Source of the DNA: Tyto alba
Lineage: Eukaryota > Chordata > Aves > Strigiformes > Tytonidae
Assembly (NCBI RefSeq): GCF_018691265.1
Contig: NW_024881330.1
Location: 17,938,886 to 18,002,885, forward strand
DNA: 64,000 nucleotides
Direction of reading: 5' to 3'
The position numbers and the translations under genes are program-made. Below are positions 1 through 12,540 of the stretch, in pieces (within the stretch, counting starts at the first letter, position 1; every line of letters starts with the position of its first letter). The notes beneath the pieces were generated by a model, which was not told where the DNA came from, ran no database searches, and saw only the letters and a program-made list of their open reading frames with translations.

Positions 1-1334
1 AAGTTATGGCATCAGTGGTCTTTATATCCAAGAGCTAGACACCTGGCAGCAATGGTCATATTCTATTTCCAGGTGTATCATTTTATTTGAACTGAGTGTA
101 ATAGACTTGTTTAGATGTAATAAAGCAAAAATTAACTGTATAGCTCAGGAATATTTTATAAAGGACTAACAACATCTGTGTTTGCTGGTACAGGGGTATA
201 TTCTACCTCCTAATTTCTGTCTTATATTGCCATTTGCATCAGACTCCATCAATTGATCAGAGAAGACTAGAAAGCCTACCCCTTTACATCCGAGCCTATC
301 AGAGGACTCAGTGAAAACCTGATTACATTTCAGAAGCATTTCTGCATCTAATCTTACAAAGTCCTATGTGGAAGCCATGATTAAGTTCCACTTTGGAAGA
401 AGAAAAAAGGATATTTAATCAATTGATTAGAATATTCATAATGAAGACAGTAGATGCTTTTGGGGAGGGAAGAAGGGTTGTTCGGTTTATCCTTGTTCCA
501 AGGACTCTTAATCCAATTTATCCAATTTATCGATCATTAAATATGTGTCAACAGTACTTGAAAGATGATGAAGTCTCTGTCCCACAGATGGGCAAAATGT
601 TCGAAAGTAATAGGTAAGAACAATTACTCTAGCCTAAAGAAGCTTTATATTTTTATTTCTTTAATCAAAAATTGTTAGTGAACAAGATGAAATCTGTGCA
701 CATCTAGAATTTTTAAAAAAAACTTCTGTCAAATGTGGCAGTAGATGGAATTTAATATTGTATTGTTTGAGGAAATTAAATGCAGCTGTTACAATTTGAA
801 CAAGTGCTATAGATGGCTTGAAAACCACCACTGAGCTATTGTACAGAATGCATTTAAGACCTTTTTGGTTATATTTTGCATAAAATAGTTTCCTTTCTTA
901 AATGCAGCAAGGGCATGTCTACATAACAAAACAGCCAAATAAGATTTTCTACATTCTACAAATGGTAGAAGCAAAACTTTGAGCTCACAAACTGGTATGT
1001 ATCTGCTGGCAAATCACAGGTGATTACAGGTTTAAGATATTAATGACATGAAGCATGTTAAGGATTACTGTTGGGTGGAGGTGTTAGTGGTTTAATGCTA
1101 CCTTCCTCCCCCCTCCCTGACAATTCACAACATGGTGGTGCAGTGTTCTCTTCAGAACCTCAGAACTTTGTTTTGACCAAAAGTATTTTTCACTGGAGTA
1201 TTCAAAAACATTATTCTGCAGTATTATTTTACTTACAGGTTTCCAGTTTCTGCTTTTAAGGAACTTTGAATTTAAAGCTGAGTGCAGAAAGTTAAGAAGT
1301 GAACAAATGCTTTGTCTCTGGTTGTCAGTGTGGT

Positions 1335-1795
1335 TCACAGAGTCACAAAATGAGGTTGGAACAGACCTCAGGAGATGGTCCAGTTGAACTCCCCTGCTCA
1401 AGCAGGGCCACCTAGAGGCAGTTGGCAAGACGGTCTTGAATATCTTGAAAGATGGTGACTCCACAATCTCTCTGGGCAACCAGTGCTAGTGTTCAGTCAC
1501 CCTCACAGTGAAAAACTGTTTCCTGATGTTCAGATGGAACCTCCTGTGTTTTAGTTTGTGCCCATTATCTCTGGTCCTGTCACTGAGCACCACTGAAAAG
1601 AATTTGGTTCCATCTTCTTTACATCTTTCCTTCAGGTGTTTAAATGCATTAAGATCCCACTGAGCCTTCTCTAGACTAAGCAAGTCCAGCTCTTTCAACC
1701 TTCCCTTATGTGAAAGATGCTCCAGACCCTTAATCATCTTAGTCCCTTCACTGGACTCTTCAAGTAGCTGCATGTATCTCTTGTACTGGGGAGGT
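1335..1795 (-). mobile_element. CR1 LINE 3' fragment
   Basis: The element lies in minus orientation, so its 3' end is at the left. It begins with a diverged complement of the CR1 tail (CACAGAGTCACAAAATGAGG) and continues through the familiar CR1 3' region, including the complement of the 'CTGGAGAAG...GGCTC' and 'GTGAGGGTG' blocks. It is a 5'-truncated copy of about 460 bp, typical of CR1. The minus-strand frames here (113 and 131 codons) are only decayed CR1 sequence. The right edge is approximate. Confidence 0.85.
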
Positions 1796-2163
1796 GCAGT
1801 TGTTATGCTTGTTTTCCTTTTTCTCAAAACACTTAACAGGTCAAATTATTCCATGTGTATAAAATCCAGTTCTAATGAAAACAAAATAAACCCCCTTCTT
1901 TGTCCGAGGTCATGCCTGTAATAGTTCAAATAAAAGGTTTTCTATAAGTTATTTTATGTTGGATTTTTTTTCTGAAACCGTAAATACTACCAAATAGCAT
2001 ATTAACATAGCATAAAAATTTTCCATGCCCTGGTTGATAAAAATAGATAATCATACACCCAGTTTTAATATTTGAGGATTATCCAGAATTCATATTTGAA
2101 CCTCTGCTGGCTCAGGAAATATTTCAGTGTACGCATGATTCAGTTTGATTTGATTAGTGCTTA

Positions 2164-2459
2164 TATATTGGATTATATGGTAAGGTTTTGGTAGTATAGG
2201 GCTGCAGGGGTGATCTGTGTGAGAAGAAATCAGGAGCTGTCCCCATGTCAGACAAACTTACTCCATTATTAATTGGAAATAAATTAAATTAATATTCCCC
2301 AGGTCAAGTTTGTTTTGCCTATGACAATAACAACCTCCCTGTCCTTATCTCAACTCACAAGCCTTTTCACCCCATTTTCTCACTCTGTCCTGTTGAGGGA
2401 GAGTGATAGAGTGGCTTGGTGAGCATCTGTCAGTGACAGCAAGACAAGGTTAAATGACC
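2164..2459 (+). mobile_element. Decayed, internally deleted avian ERV LTR
   Basis: The left part (TATATTGGATTATATGG, then TAAGGTTTTGGTAGTATAGG) matches the start of the LTR found on the minus strand at 9986-11011 (TGTATTGGGTTTATGTGG...). The right part (GGTCAAGTTTGTTTTGCC..., CCTTATCTCAACTCACAAGCC, GAGTGATAGAGTGGCTTGGTG) matches the 3' end of that same LTR type. About 700 bp of the middle seen in the other copy is missing. An AATAAA polyadenylation signal is kept at 2278-2283. The ends have decayed and no target-site duplication is visible. Confidence 0.75.
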
Positions 2460-4364
2460 GCAACTTACATATTTATCTGTCTCCTCATGTATTTAAATGC
2501 TGTGAAAGTATTGAGGATATAGTAGAAGAATTAAAATGATAGTTAGAACAGGTCACTTATTTAAAATTAAGTATGAACTTTTAAATAAGGCCATAATCAA
2601 GAATACCTGTTAGTGGCTGATACATCAGAGAGCTATTTCAGTAATAAGAATGCAAATAAGTAATGTTAGATTAAGAAAGATATTTTAATCCAAAACATGA
2701 ATGTTGGGCACTGTTCTTGCACTTCTGTGATGTACCACTGAAATGACTAGACTCTGAGAAATCTTAGATTCATCATGGGCATATAGTGCAAGGACTTATA
2801 CTGTCCATTATAGATATGTTTATAATAGCTTCAGCATTACCCAGAAAACATCATTCTTTGAATGTTATTGGTTGGACATAATTATACCTCTTTGATACTG
2901 CAATGAAATGCAGCTTCACAGATAATTATGGGGTTTCTAAAATAGTGGGTAGATAAAAGGTTTACAGTGTTGTCTGAAACAACATTCAGATATGTTTATA
3001 GTTTTCAGTATAAATAGAAAAGGTGTCTAGCACTGATTAGAAGCACCTAAACTTGCTGAGATTAAAAGAAAATGGGATCGTTTTACAAGTTAGATCAACT
3101 TCTTTTTAGCATATATTGAGGTATTGGCATGTATAAATTTTTTGTTTACATAATCAGTGGTTTAATGTTTTCAGTTTTTATTCATGCTAACATTGCCTTA
3201 TTGTTCTGAATACAGTAGGGCTTGCCTTGCATAACTTCTAAAGGGCATAACTTCTGATGTTTGCCTTGAAGTCAAAAAAGTCATTGATGTATGATGAAGA
3301 TTAGCCATTAAGAGTTATTTATAATTGCTACAAGAAATAATGTCATGGTGTTCATTATAACATGGCAATGTTTACAATATTTTATACTGCAGCCATGAGA
3401 ACCATGAGGATTTATTGTTCCTGGTATTTCAAGACTTATTGATATGGTATTTCAGAGCTTCTTCTGTTGCATCATTTGCAGCAAAACACCTCAGAACTGA
3501 GAATCTTCTAAGGGAGAAATCACTAGATGAAAAAAACACTGAAAGGAACTTTAACTTTGGTGTAAATGGGCATTCCTCCCATGTTCACATGCCTATTTCA
3601 GGATTGAATCAGGCTAATTTTCTTGAATGGTTTCAGAAGTAAGTTTGATATAGATACAATATAGATGAAAGAAATATTATCCCAGGCAATCATCTGCCTC
3701 CTTAGCTTTGTACTGCATTAGAGTTGGTCTCTTGTCTCATACGGTTAACCAGATATGTTGTTCATCTTCAAGCATTGCTGGCAATGAAGCATGACCAAAT
3801 GCCTCAAACATGGCTAGAGAAGACAGTGAGTTTACTATTGAAAAGTAGAAAAATTAAATAAAAATCAGCTGTGAAAAGAAGGTCATGTAGATAGGAGTCA
3901 ATAATAAAACTCATTTATAAAGGTGTGCATGTGATGTCAGTGAGATCTGCATATTGTTATTGGTTTTATGCATGTTTTTTTGCATGCTTATTCTTATCAG
4001 GGTTCTGTACTGTGAAGATGATCTGTTCAAGAAAAAATAATTAAGATTATTTTAGAAATAAATCTATGATGTGACAAAGCTCTGAATAGATATACAGTGA
4101 AAAAAGAAATATGGATAATTTCTACATAACTTTCTAACAGTGAAATGTCTATGGTTTCCTGTATGGTATGGTGCCCAGATAAAAATGTTTGTACTGTTTT
4201 GTAGAAGAAAAGTCTTCTGAACTTCTTCAACTGCTGCATATTGAAAGGCATACTCATGTTCTGCTTAAAGTTGAAATATTTCAGGACAGTTGAACAGCTT
4301 TCATATAGGAGATTTACAACTGATTTATAGAAAGTTAAGTTTCTAAGAATATTTTACCCAAATA

Positions 4365-4366
<2 letters not shown>

Positions 4367-4397
<31 letters not shown>

Positions 4398-4437
4398 CAA
4401 CAACAAAAAAAAAACAATAACAAAACAAAACCAAAAA
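4367..4437. repeat. A-rich (AAAAC)n simple repeat
   Basis: Several AAAAC units in a row, grading into CAA units, an A-run and further AAAAC/AAACC units. No SINE or LINE body is seen immediately upstream, so I treat it as a plain simple repeat. Confidence 0.9.
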
Positions 4438-4828
4438 ATCACCAAAAACATACCAACTAAATACTGAATACTGACATTTATATTACTGTGGTTGTGTAAA
4501 AACAAAAAGCAAACCATGAGTTAATCTAAACTAAACAGTACATTTATGGCTTATGTTCTACTTGATGTTCATGAGGATCTCCACTGCCTTTTCTGCAAAA
4601 CTCCTTTCCAGTCAGTTGTCCCTGAGTGTATACTAGTGCATGAGACTAGTAACATATAGTTTATCCATAGACTAAAATCTCTTCTTAAAAGCAGACAGCA
4701 GTTTGCAACCTCTGAGGTGGAAAAGAGAAGCCCAGAGCAGAAGATTTATTTTAATTAGAGATTTGTATAGGAAAACCATAGGTAGAAGAAGCAAAGGATT
4801 TCTGATGGGCTTAAGCAAAACAGAGATT

Positions 4829-4829
4829 T

Positions 4830-4861
<32 letters not shown>

Positions 4862-4890
4862 TATACATATACAGACATGTATACATATAT
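4829..4890. repeat. Compound (TA)n(CA)n microsatellite
   Basis: About ten TA units run directly into six CA units, then an imperfect ATAC/ACAT tail. Frames on both strands here (runs of Ile-Tyr or Thr-His) are translations of the repeat, not genes. Confidence 0.95.
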
Positions 4891-5309
4891 TTAGGCAACA
4901 GAAAACATTTTTTTTTTCACACTGGAAGACTGATTCAGTTAATTACAACTGGATAGAAAATATAGAAAAGCATTTCCTGTGAAATCTGTTCTAACACAAA
5001 CCATAACTTTATCTACTTGTTTTTAAAAAAGAAAGTGTCTTTAAATTTTCTTGCACTAAATACCAAAAATGTCTAAACTTATCAGAGTAAACATTGGGTG
5101 GATTGATGCAACATTTTTTGCTAAATCTGACAACCATCACAATTTAATGATCTGTCCTGGGTTGAGTGAGTGGTGGAGTTTTTTGGTGGCAGGGGAGGGG
5201 GCTATCGGGGTGGCCCCCTGTGAGAAGCTTCTCAAAGCTCCCCCTGCTCCACGTCAGCTCCACTTATGTTTGGGAAATTGAGCCAATCGGCTGCGCCTCT
5301 GCGATAACG

Positions 5310-5317
5310 TATTTAAG
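5310..5317 (+). promoter_or_regulatory. TATA-like box of the solo LTR
   Basis: TATTTAAG, preceded 23 bases upstream by a CCAAT box at 5283-5287 in a GC-richer stretch. The layout is that of a retroviral U3 promoter. Whether it is active is unknown. Confidence 0.6.
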
Positions 5318-6030
5318 AAGGGACGTGGTGATGGGCAGTCGGACTTGTGAGGAGGAGTTGCTGCAGCTGCATGAACACCAAGGTCAGTGGAGGAACGGAG
5401 GAAGAAAGGAGGGGTGAGGTGTGCCGGAGCAGACACCCCCCTGTATCCTGTGGTGAGACGGCAGGGCGGCCCCACCCTGCCACCCATGAAGATCTACAGT
5501 GGAGCAGACATTGATTTATGGCTTGTTGCTCCTGGTCGGATTATCAAGGTTCTGTTCCCGAAGAAGGCTGGGGTCTCATGGGAAAAGGTAGCCCCGCTGC
5601 TGTAATTCAGTGCTGGGAGGATTGCAGCATGTGGGGGAGTCCCACGCCGGAGCAGCTCGGGAAGGGCTGCAGCCGTGGGAGGGAATCCAGTCGGAGAAAG
5701 TTAGTGACCCATGACGGAGCAGTGTGGGGAACGCTGCGGCCCATGGGAGGAACTCATGTTGGAGAAAGTTTGTGGAGGACTGTCTCCTGTGAGAGGGGGA
5801 CCACGATGGAGCAGGAGGAACAAGTTTCGGACACTCCCCTCACCGAAGATGAAGGAAGTGGCAGAGCTGACTGCACCCCCCATTCCCTGCCCCTGCGCCA
5901 CTGAGGGAGGAAGTAGAGATATCGGGAGCAGAACTGAGCCCGGGAAGAAGGGAGGGGTGGGGGGAAGGTGTTCTCAAGATGTGGCAATGCTTCTCACTGT
6001 CCTACTCTGTTATGTGTTGTTAGTGTCTGT

Positions 6031-6036
6031 AATAAA
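6031..6036 (+). terminator. LTR polyadenylation signal
   Basis: AATAAA followed by a T-rich stretch (6045-6056) near the 3' end of the LTR. It is in the same orientation as the CSMD-like gene, so it could act as a cryptic intronic polyadenylation site. Confidence 0.65.
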
Positions 6037-7395
6037 TGTATGTTCTTTTTTTTTCTTCCCCTAACGAGTCTGCCTTTTGCTCGTGATCATTAAAGGGGGA
6101 TTTTTCCCCATCCCAGTCCTATCTTGAACCCCAAGCCTGGCTCTCTGTCCCTTCTCATTGCCGGAGGGGAAGGGAAAGAAAGCTGCTGCATTGTGGTTGG
6201 CTGCCAATCAGGCCTAAACCATGACATGATCTCAAACATTTAATGATATTTCTTGAGCTTAAACAATTATCATTATGAAAGCATTTTCATGTTGTTATAA
6301 ACATTACAAGATTTTCTGTATTGTGTTGTCTGAATGACAAAACCTCATTTTCTATGTTTTATTGCTTTTATAACTCAAATATCTACAGCTGCTTGTGGTG
6401 ATACAAATTCCGTAGCTATTCCATGCCCTTTTTCAGGAAATCTTTGTTGATAATTTTCAAACACAGAATGAATGATACACATAATGAAATTTCAGACAGC
6501 AAGGAAAAGATATTATCTGCTATTAACATTCATATCATAGAAAAAAAAAAGTTCAAATAAAATGAAAGACATATGTAGAGTTGTAGATTATAAATCTACA
6601 AATTACCTGTTTGACAGGTGGAGTGAAATCATATGGCAATTCATCATTGCAAGAATTCTTAAATTATGGTGGTTCAAATGCTCAAGATATTTTGCCAATA
6701 TAAGAACGTTGAATTTAATTCTTTCATTCTTAGATAATACCTAAAAAATATTTTTTTTTCTGTACTGTATACAATAATATTAGTTTGCTGTATCCTTCTG
6801 CTTTAGCTTGACAAAATAAATTGGCTTCGTTGCTAATGAAGTAAGAAAGTTTCTAGCACAGTATCAAGGCATTTTTTTTCTTCACCTGTTTCCTTTCAAT
6901 TTGCTACTAAGTAAAGTTTGAAAGTTGCACAATTTCCTCAGCTTAATTTAACATAAACGGCTGTTGTTCACTAAACAGTGAATGCCCTGACTTGTTTGTG
7001 TTTTTTTGCCATATGTAGTATTCACAGAGCTAAACCAGATATGTTAGGCAGTAATTGCTAGACAATTATTATAGCATAAGTGTGCTAAAACCAGTTTAGG
7101 CCAAGAGAAAGCCAAATAACTCTGAGATGCTCTTTGTCAGGTTAGTACAAATCTTGTGGGTTTTTTATTAATAATGTCAAAACTGATATTTGCTGGGCTA
7201 CATTAAACATTGGTTTATATTGTTTGCTTAAATAACATGTGAGATAAGAACATTGTAACTGTCACTCTTGATTTTGCCTTTCAAAAGGACGGGATACAAA
7301 ATGATCAGTTTAAAATTAACAACAGGATAAAATATCAGTGAAATCTGAATTAGGGCTAAAGTTAACTAGAGTTCAATTTTTATGAATTATAATTG

Positions 7396-7396
<1 letters not shown>

Positions 7397-7429
<33 letters not shown>
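7397..7429. repeat. Poly-T tract (33 nt)
   Basis: An uninterrupted run of 33 T. A second A-run lies about 140 bp downstream near 7570. No retroposed body could be identified next to either. Confidence 0.95.
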
Positions 7430-7432
<3 letters not shown>

Positions 7433-9985
7433 CCACAGTGACAGAAACACTGTGGAAAATGTCAGTGCTAGAATGACAGCCTTTCTGACAGATCTCAGCC
7501 ATATTCACACCACATATCATTCACCACTGTGCATTAAGAAGGAGAAAAATAAGCAAAAGGGTTCCTTGAAAAAAAAAAAAAAAAAGATCAAGCTGTTTTC
7601 CAAAATCATTAAATTGAGATGGATCAGAAAACTAGGTCTTGATTCTGTTAATTTTACTTGGCAGCAATTAAAAAAAAATAAAAATAAAAAATTACATGAT
7701 TATATGTTTTTGTTTGTGACCATCTTATTCTAAAATTTACATTCAGTGTATTCTTACTACCTGCATAAAAATATTCTTTAGAATGTATTCTTTAGAATAT
7801 AGGTTTCAAAAATTTTCCAGTCTCTACGCTCTTATCTTTTTATCTATTGTATTTTGAAATAGTTTTGAAATCAATAATGATTTATGCCTAAGTGTGGGGA
7901 GATAGTTGGGTTTTAGTTTTGGTTTTATGTCTGGGGTTTTTTAATTATTTTTGCTAGAGGGTTTTTTGTGGATATCAGATATCTGTTATGAAATTTATAA
8001 TCTGAATTTTGATGTAATGACAGAGTGTACTGAGATTTTATGACATCTGTTACCAGCTGATATAGTCTTTTACTTTCTGGGAAACTGTTGAAATAGTCCA
8101 AAATATATGGAAAACTCCTCACATGATATTTTCTGCAAATCTGAAGGAGTTTACTGAGGGAATAGCTTGCAAGTGGAACTGAACTGATACTAGATATGGT
8201 TCTCATTTAATCACTCTATATTAAAGAATTGCTAAGTTTTGGGGTTTTTTTATATTCTTATATTTGATTTTTTCATTCCTCCTTCTTTATGTCATGATTT
8301 TGTTTTCCTCCTGCAAAAATTTATTATTTTCATTGCTGAGGTTTTGTGCTTTTTAGGCCAAGCCAAAAATAAGCAAAACAAATTCAGGAAAAAGCAGAGT
8401 GTTTACACTTAATTTACCACAGCTGTTATTTTGTTAACCATGTCAAAACTGTCAGTGGAACATTTCCTAAGCTTGCTCTCAATCTTAAACCCAGTTGCTA
8501 CCCATATTTATTTATGTTTATGGTATAAATCTCAATCAGGCTGGGTGCTTTAGCATGAACTCAAGTACTCATTTCATGAAGTCTGTTTTGGTCAGGCCTG
8601 TTGAAACCAACTGTAGAACTTTTTACGTGAGAATGTCTCAAACTTGGCTTTTCCTAAGCCTAGTATGAAGATGTACTGCGGGTGTTACAGTCAGTGAAAT
8701 GATTAGAAAATATGAGCATACTTAAACTCACTCTGAATTATATATTTTAACCATAATCCTGTTTTTTATCCATGCAGATTAAAAAATCTGGTACCGTACT
8801 TATCAATAGGAAATGATGTACTTTTATTCTACATGAAACTAGAAAGTGTAAAATATTTTGGTTCTGTTTAGATCAGGTTCAATTTCTTTGTAGTGTTAGC
8901 CACAGTATTCTTCCATATTGTGCATGAACGTTTTGATCCAGTTAAAAAAATCGTGAGTGATGTATATACTGCAGTTTAAAAAAAAAAGATCTTAGAAATA
9001 TATGTGGAGGGAGGGGAGATTGTCTCAGTAGAATAAAAGCACAGAAGGAAGTCCATCTATTTCTAAGACAGGAAGTTAGCAGGTTCAGCAGTGAGGAAAT
9101 AGAATCAACAGTTGAATGAAAGAACTTGGAGTCAGGACGTATGTGCATGTGCTTTGGGTTAAGTGTTGGAGAAAAATAGTATAATAAAAGAGATGTGGAG
9201 AAAAAAGAAGCAATGCAATTGCAGAGGGATAAATGACTTGTCCTCCCATCCCGCAATTTTACTGTAACTCCACTTTCATTACGAAAGGAAGACAGGCCCA
9301 TTTTCTTAATTATTGTAGATTTTATCTCACTAAATATTTTCCCGCCATTTCTGTTACTATAGGAGTGATGTTTTACACTCTGAAAATACAATCTACCCAT
9401 AGGAACTGGGTGAGAGATTATGCCTGTTGCAATAACTGCAACTGAAGTACTTACTTCTGTTTCAGCCACCATAGAATTTTAGATTATAGCCATAACCTGA
9501 ATTTCAGGTATTAACTCCACCTTTGATTAAAAATTTAGATTGAAGACTGAATCTGAGTTTTAGTTCAGTTTGACTTTCTATAAGTTCCTAAAATTGGTTG
9601 AAGTTATGTCTCCCATACACTTTGAATGCAAACATATTTTCTTATTTTTACTAATGGTGAATAGGTACACCGAAGCTAGAACTTTTAAAAAGACATATGC
9701 ACATGATCTGGAGACCTTGATAGGAATTTTTCAGTGCTTGCACTGTGAACAATTGATATGTTTCAGTCTTTTTTGTTTGATGAAGTTTTGGCACAGAGAC
9801 TTGTCACTTTCCTCCACAGTTGAGTTCATTTTGTTACTCTTGTGAGTGATCTTTATAGTAAATTTTTCTACTCTATATCTTTTTCTGATATTTGTCTGGA
9901 AAATTGAGCTGCTGATAGCTTGTTTGTTTGGTTGTTTTTTTTGTTTTCTATGAAGTGACTCCTTTAAAAGTTCATGATACCATTC

Positions 9986-11011
9986 TGTGGTGGGTTGTCC
10001 TTGGCTGGCTGCCAGGTGACCACCAGGCTGCTCTATCACTCCTCCTCAAAAAGACAGGGGGAGAAAATGTGATGGAAAGTCTCATGGCTGGAGATGAGGA
10101 CAGGAAGATCACTCACTAGTTTCTGCCATTTGTAAAACAGACTTGATTTGGTGAAATTAATTTAGTTTCTTGCCAGTCAGATTAGAGTAGGATAATGACA
10201 AATAAGAACAAGCCTAAATCAATACCTTTCCCCCACCCCTTCCTTCTTCCCAGGCTCAACTTCACTCCTGACTTCTCTACCTCCTTCCCCTGAGCAGCAC
10301 AGGGATGACAGGGAATGGGGGGGGTTGCAGTCAGTCCATAACTCGTTGTCTCTGGAACTCCTTCCTCCTCACACTCTTCCCCTGCTCCAGTGTTGGGTCT
10401 CTCCCACAGGCTGCAGTTCTTCATAAACTGCTTCAGCGTGGGTCCATCCATGGGGTGCAGTCCTTCAAGAGTGAACTGCCTCAGCATGGGCTCCCACGAC
10501 ATCAGAGGTCCTGCCAGGAGCCTGCTCCAGTGTGGGCTATTCACAGGGTCAGTTTTTCAGGACACATCCACCTGCTCTACCATGGGGTCTTCCATGGGCT
10601 GCAGGGTGAGTATCTGCTCCACCATGGACCTCCATGGGCTGCAGGGGGATAACTTGTCTCGCTATGGTCTTCTACGCAGGCTGCAGGGGAATCTCTGCTC
10701 TGATGCCTGAAGCACTTCCTCCCCCTCCTTCTTTACTGACCTTGGTGACTTCAGAGTTGTTTCTTTCACATATTCTCACTCCTTTGCATCAGCTGCTCTT
10801 GCACAGAATTTTTTACGCTTTCTTAAAAACGTTACCACAGAGGCACTACCAACATTGTTAATTTATTCAGCTTTGGCCTGTGACAAGTCCTTCTTGAAGC
10901 CAGCTGAAACTGGCTCTGTCCAACATGGGTGCAGCTCCTGATCTCCTCTCACAGAAGCCACTCCTGCAATCCCTCCTTGCTACCAAAACCTTGCCACATA
11001 AACCCAATACA
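9986..11011 (-). mobile_element. Solo ERV LTR (TGTATTGGG family), minus orientation
   Basis: Read on the minus strand it starts TGTATTGGGTTTATGTGGCA, a form I recognise from common avian LTRs, and ends in GGACAACCCACCACA. It spans 1,026 bp. The flanks CATTC (9981-9985) and CATTT (11012-11016) look like a 5-bp target-site duplication with one substitution. The position that holds AATAAA in the related copy at 2278-2283 reads AACTAA here, so the polyadenylation signal seems lost. No internal retroviral sequence is attached. Open frames of 60-120 codons inside it are chance frames in GC-rich repeat sequence. Confidence 0.85.
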
Positions 11012-12540
11012 CATTTACAATGCAAACTGAAGGTGATGTTTGCAGGAACATCCACTGATACTGAAGTCACTAATATCACTCCTGTGTTTCTGTTCCCTTC
11101 ATGATGTGTAGCTGCTCATCAGGTTAGGCTGACATCAGTTAGTGACTTGTTTTTTCTTTTGAAACAGACTGCTTACCCTCAGTGGGATGAAAAAGGGCAA
11201 CTTCTATGCTGCATGTGAGGATATCCTTTTTGGCCAACTACTGAATGGAAGAACAGAAACAGGGGCAAGTTAATTAGAAGTCCTCAGCCCCTTCCAATGA
11301 TTGCAGTCCTTGTGTTATTTAAGAAAAATTATTTATTTTTTATCAATGCTGACAGTGAGATTAATTTTATGAGGGAAGGATGATCATGATTTTTTCATAG
11401 TTGCTTTATAGACTGATATTTTTTTCCTGATTATATCTGTTGCTGTTTGTTTATAATGGTCTTGGCAAGTCATACTTTTTTAGGCTATGTGGAGCATCAC
11501 TGTCTACATATCTGTGGAAGTAAAAAAAAAATGTCTTTAGAGCAGAAGGGCGTAAAAAATTTCAGGGTTTCCCTAACACTTCTCCTTGGAAAGCAGTAAA
11601 ATGGACTGATGGGTTTTACTACAAAAATAACTTTTCAAAAACTAGAAAATGGAAATCATAGAAGATTATTAATTTAAAGTTAATTTCAATATGATGCTTT
11701 AAGATTATTTTTGTTTTCTTTAGTTATAATCTTAGATTTAAGTCTTAGTCTAATATGCTTTTGATACTACCTCTGATGCATGATCTTTTAGTCTGAGCTG
11801 GTTTTTATTTATTATTTACTGCGATGGCATTATTAATGAAATACATTTCACCTCCTTCATAACATCAGAAGCTTAACTAAATTACTATAAAACTTTCCAA
11901 CCTTAAGATCTGCGTTATCAAAAAGACATAGAATTATATGCTCAAATGCCACTAAAAATCAGTGAGGAAATGAATCCTATATATAAGAAATCCTAAAAAC
12001 CCCTCCTATTAATGGAAAGTACAAATCCTTCTATTAGGAGAAAGAAAAAGACTAGAACATTTGTAGCTCTTATTGCTGTTCCAAATTATGCTTATCTGGG
12101 AGTGACATTCATTCATAATTTTCTCAAAATAACATTAGAGAATGTTTTTTCTAAGACATATGAAACATATTCAAAAGACTAAGTTAGACAGGAGGAACCA
12201 GAGTTGGGAGTCTGAAATAGTAACAGTTGTCTGATCAGCTGAATGGGAAGTTACTGTGCATTTCCACTGTAAAAATGATGTTACTGAGAAAAAGAATTCC
12301 AAATGTTCTCATATATTGCCTCATAGACTTGGTACATCTGGTGAATGTACAGGCCAAAACCAGACCTATGTTGTGAGTTTAAATGCCTTAGGGTTTAAGT
12401 GCTATTTACCTATGTTTTTATGGATAAGTACTTTAAAGTTGAGAAATCCAATTATATTATGTTTTGGAACCAGTCTTAAACCTCATCAATCATTTACATG
12501 CTTTTGTAGGGAAACCCACAGATACCAATGGACCTGTTAG

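Larger units (their letters stand above)
5153..6226 (+). mobile_element. Solo ERV LTR with perfect 5-bp target-site duplication
   Basis: A 1,074-bp element starts TGTCCTGGGTTGAG and ends AACCATGACA, giving TG...CA ends and a short imperfect inverted repeat. It is flanked by TGATC at 5148-5152 and again at 6227-6231. It carries a CCAAT box (5283-5287), a TATA-like TATTTAAG (5310-5317) and AATAAA (6031-6036), all in plus orientation. There is no primer-binding site, gag, pol or env beside it, so it is a solo LTR left by recombination. A 5-bp duplication fits ERVL-like avian elements, but that class is inferred. The GC-rich open frames inside it are not genes. Confidence 0.93.

Noticed and set aside
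5166..6064. Cluster of overlapping frames (up to 128 codons) on both strands
   Set aside because: All lie inside the solo LTR at 5153-6226. Long frames are expected in GC-rich sequence, and no gag, pol or env motif is present.
8942..9472. Minus-strand frame of 176 codons, one of the longest in the window
   Set aside because: Low-complexity, Ser/Phe/Leu-rich product with no recognisable domain, in AT-rich intron, with no splice or promoter context. Consistent with chance.
10182..10710. Frames of 106-120 codons with repeated Cys-Ser-Thr-Met-type blocks
   Set aside because: They lie within the minus-strand LTR. The repetitiveness comes from recurring CCATGGG/GGCTGCAGGG motifs in the LTR, not from a protein.
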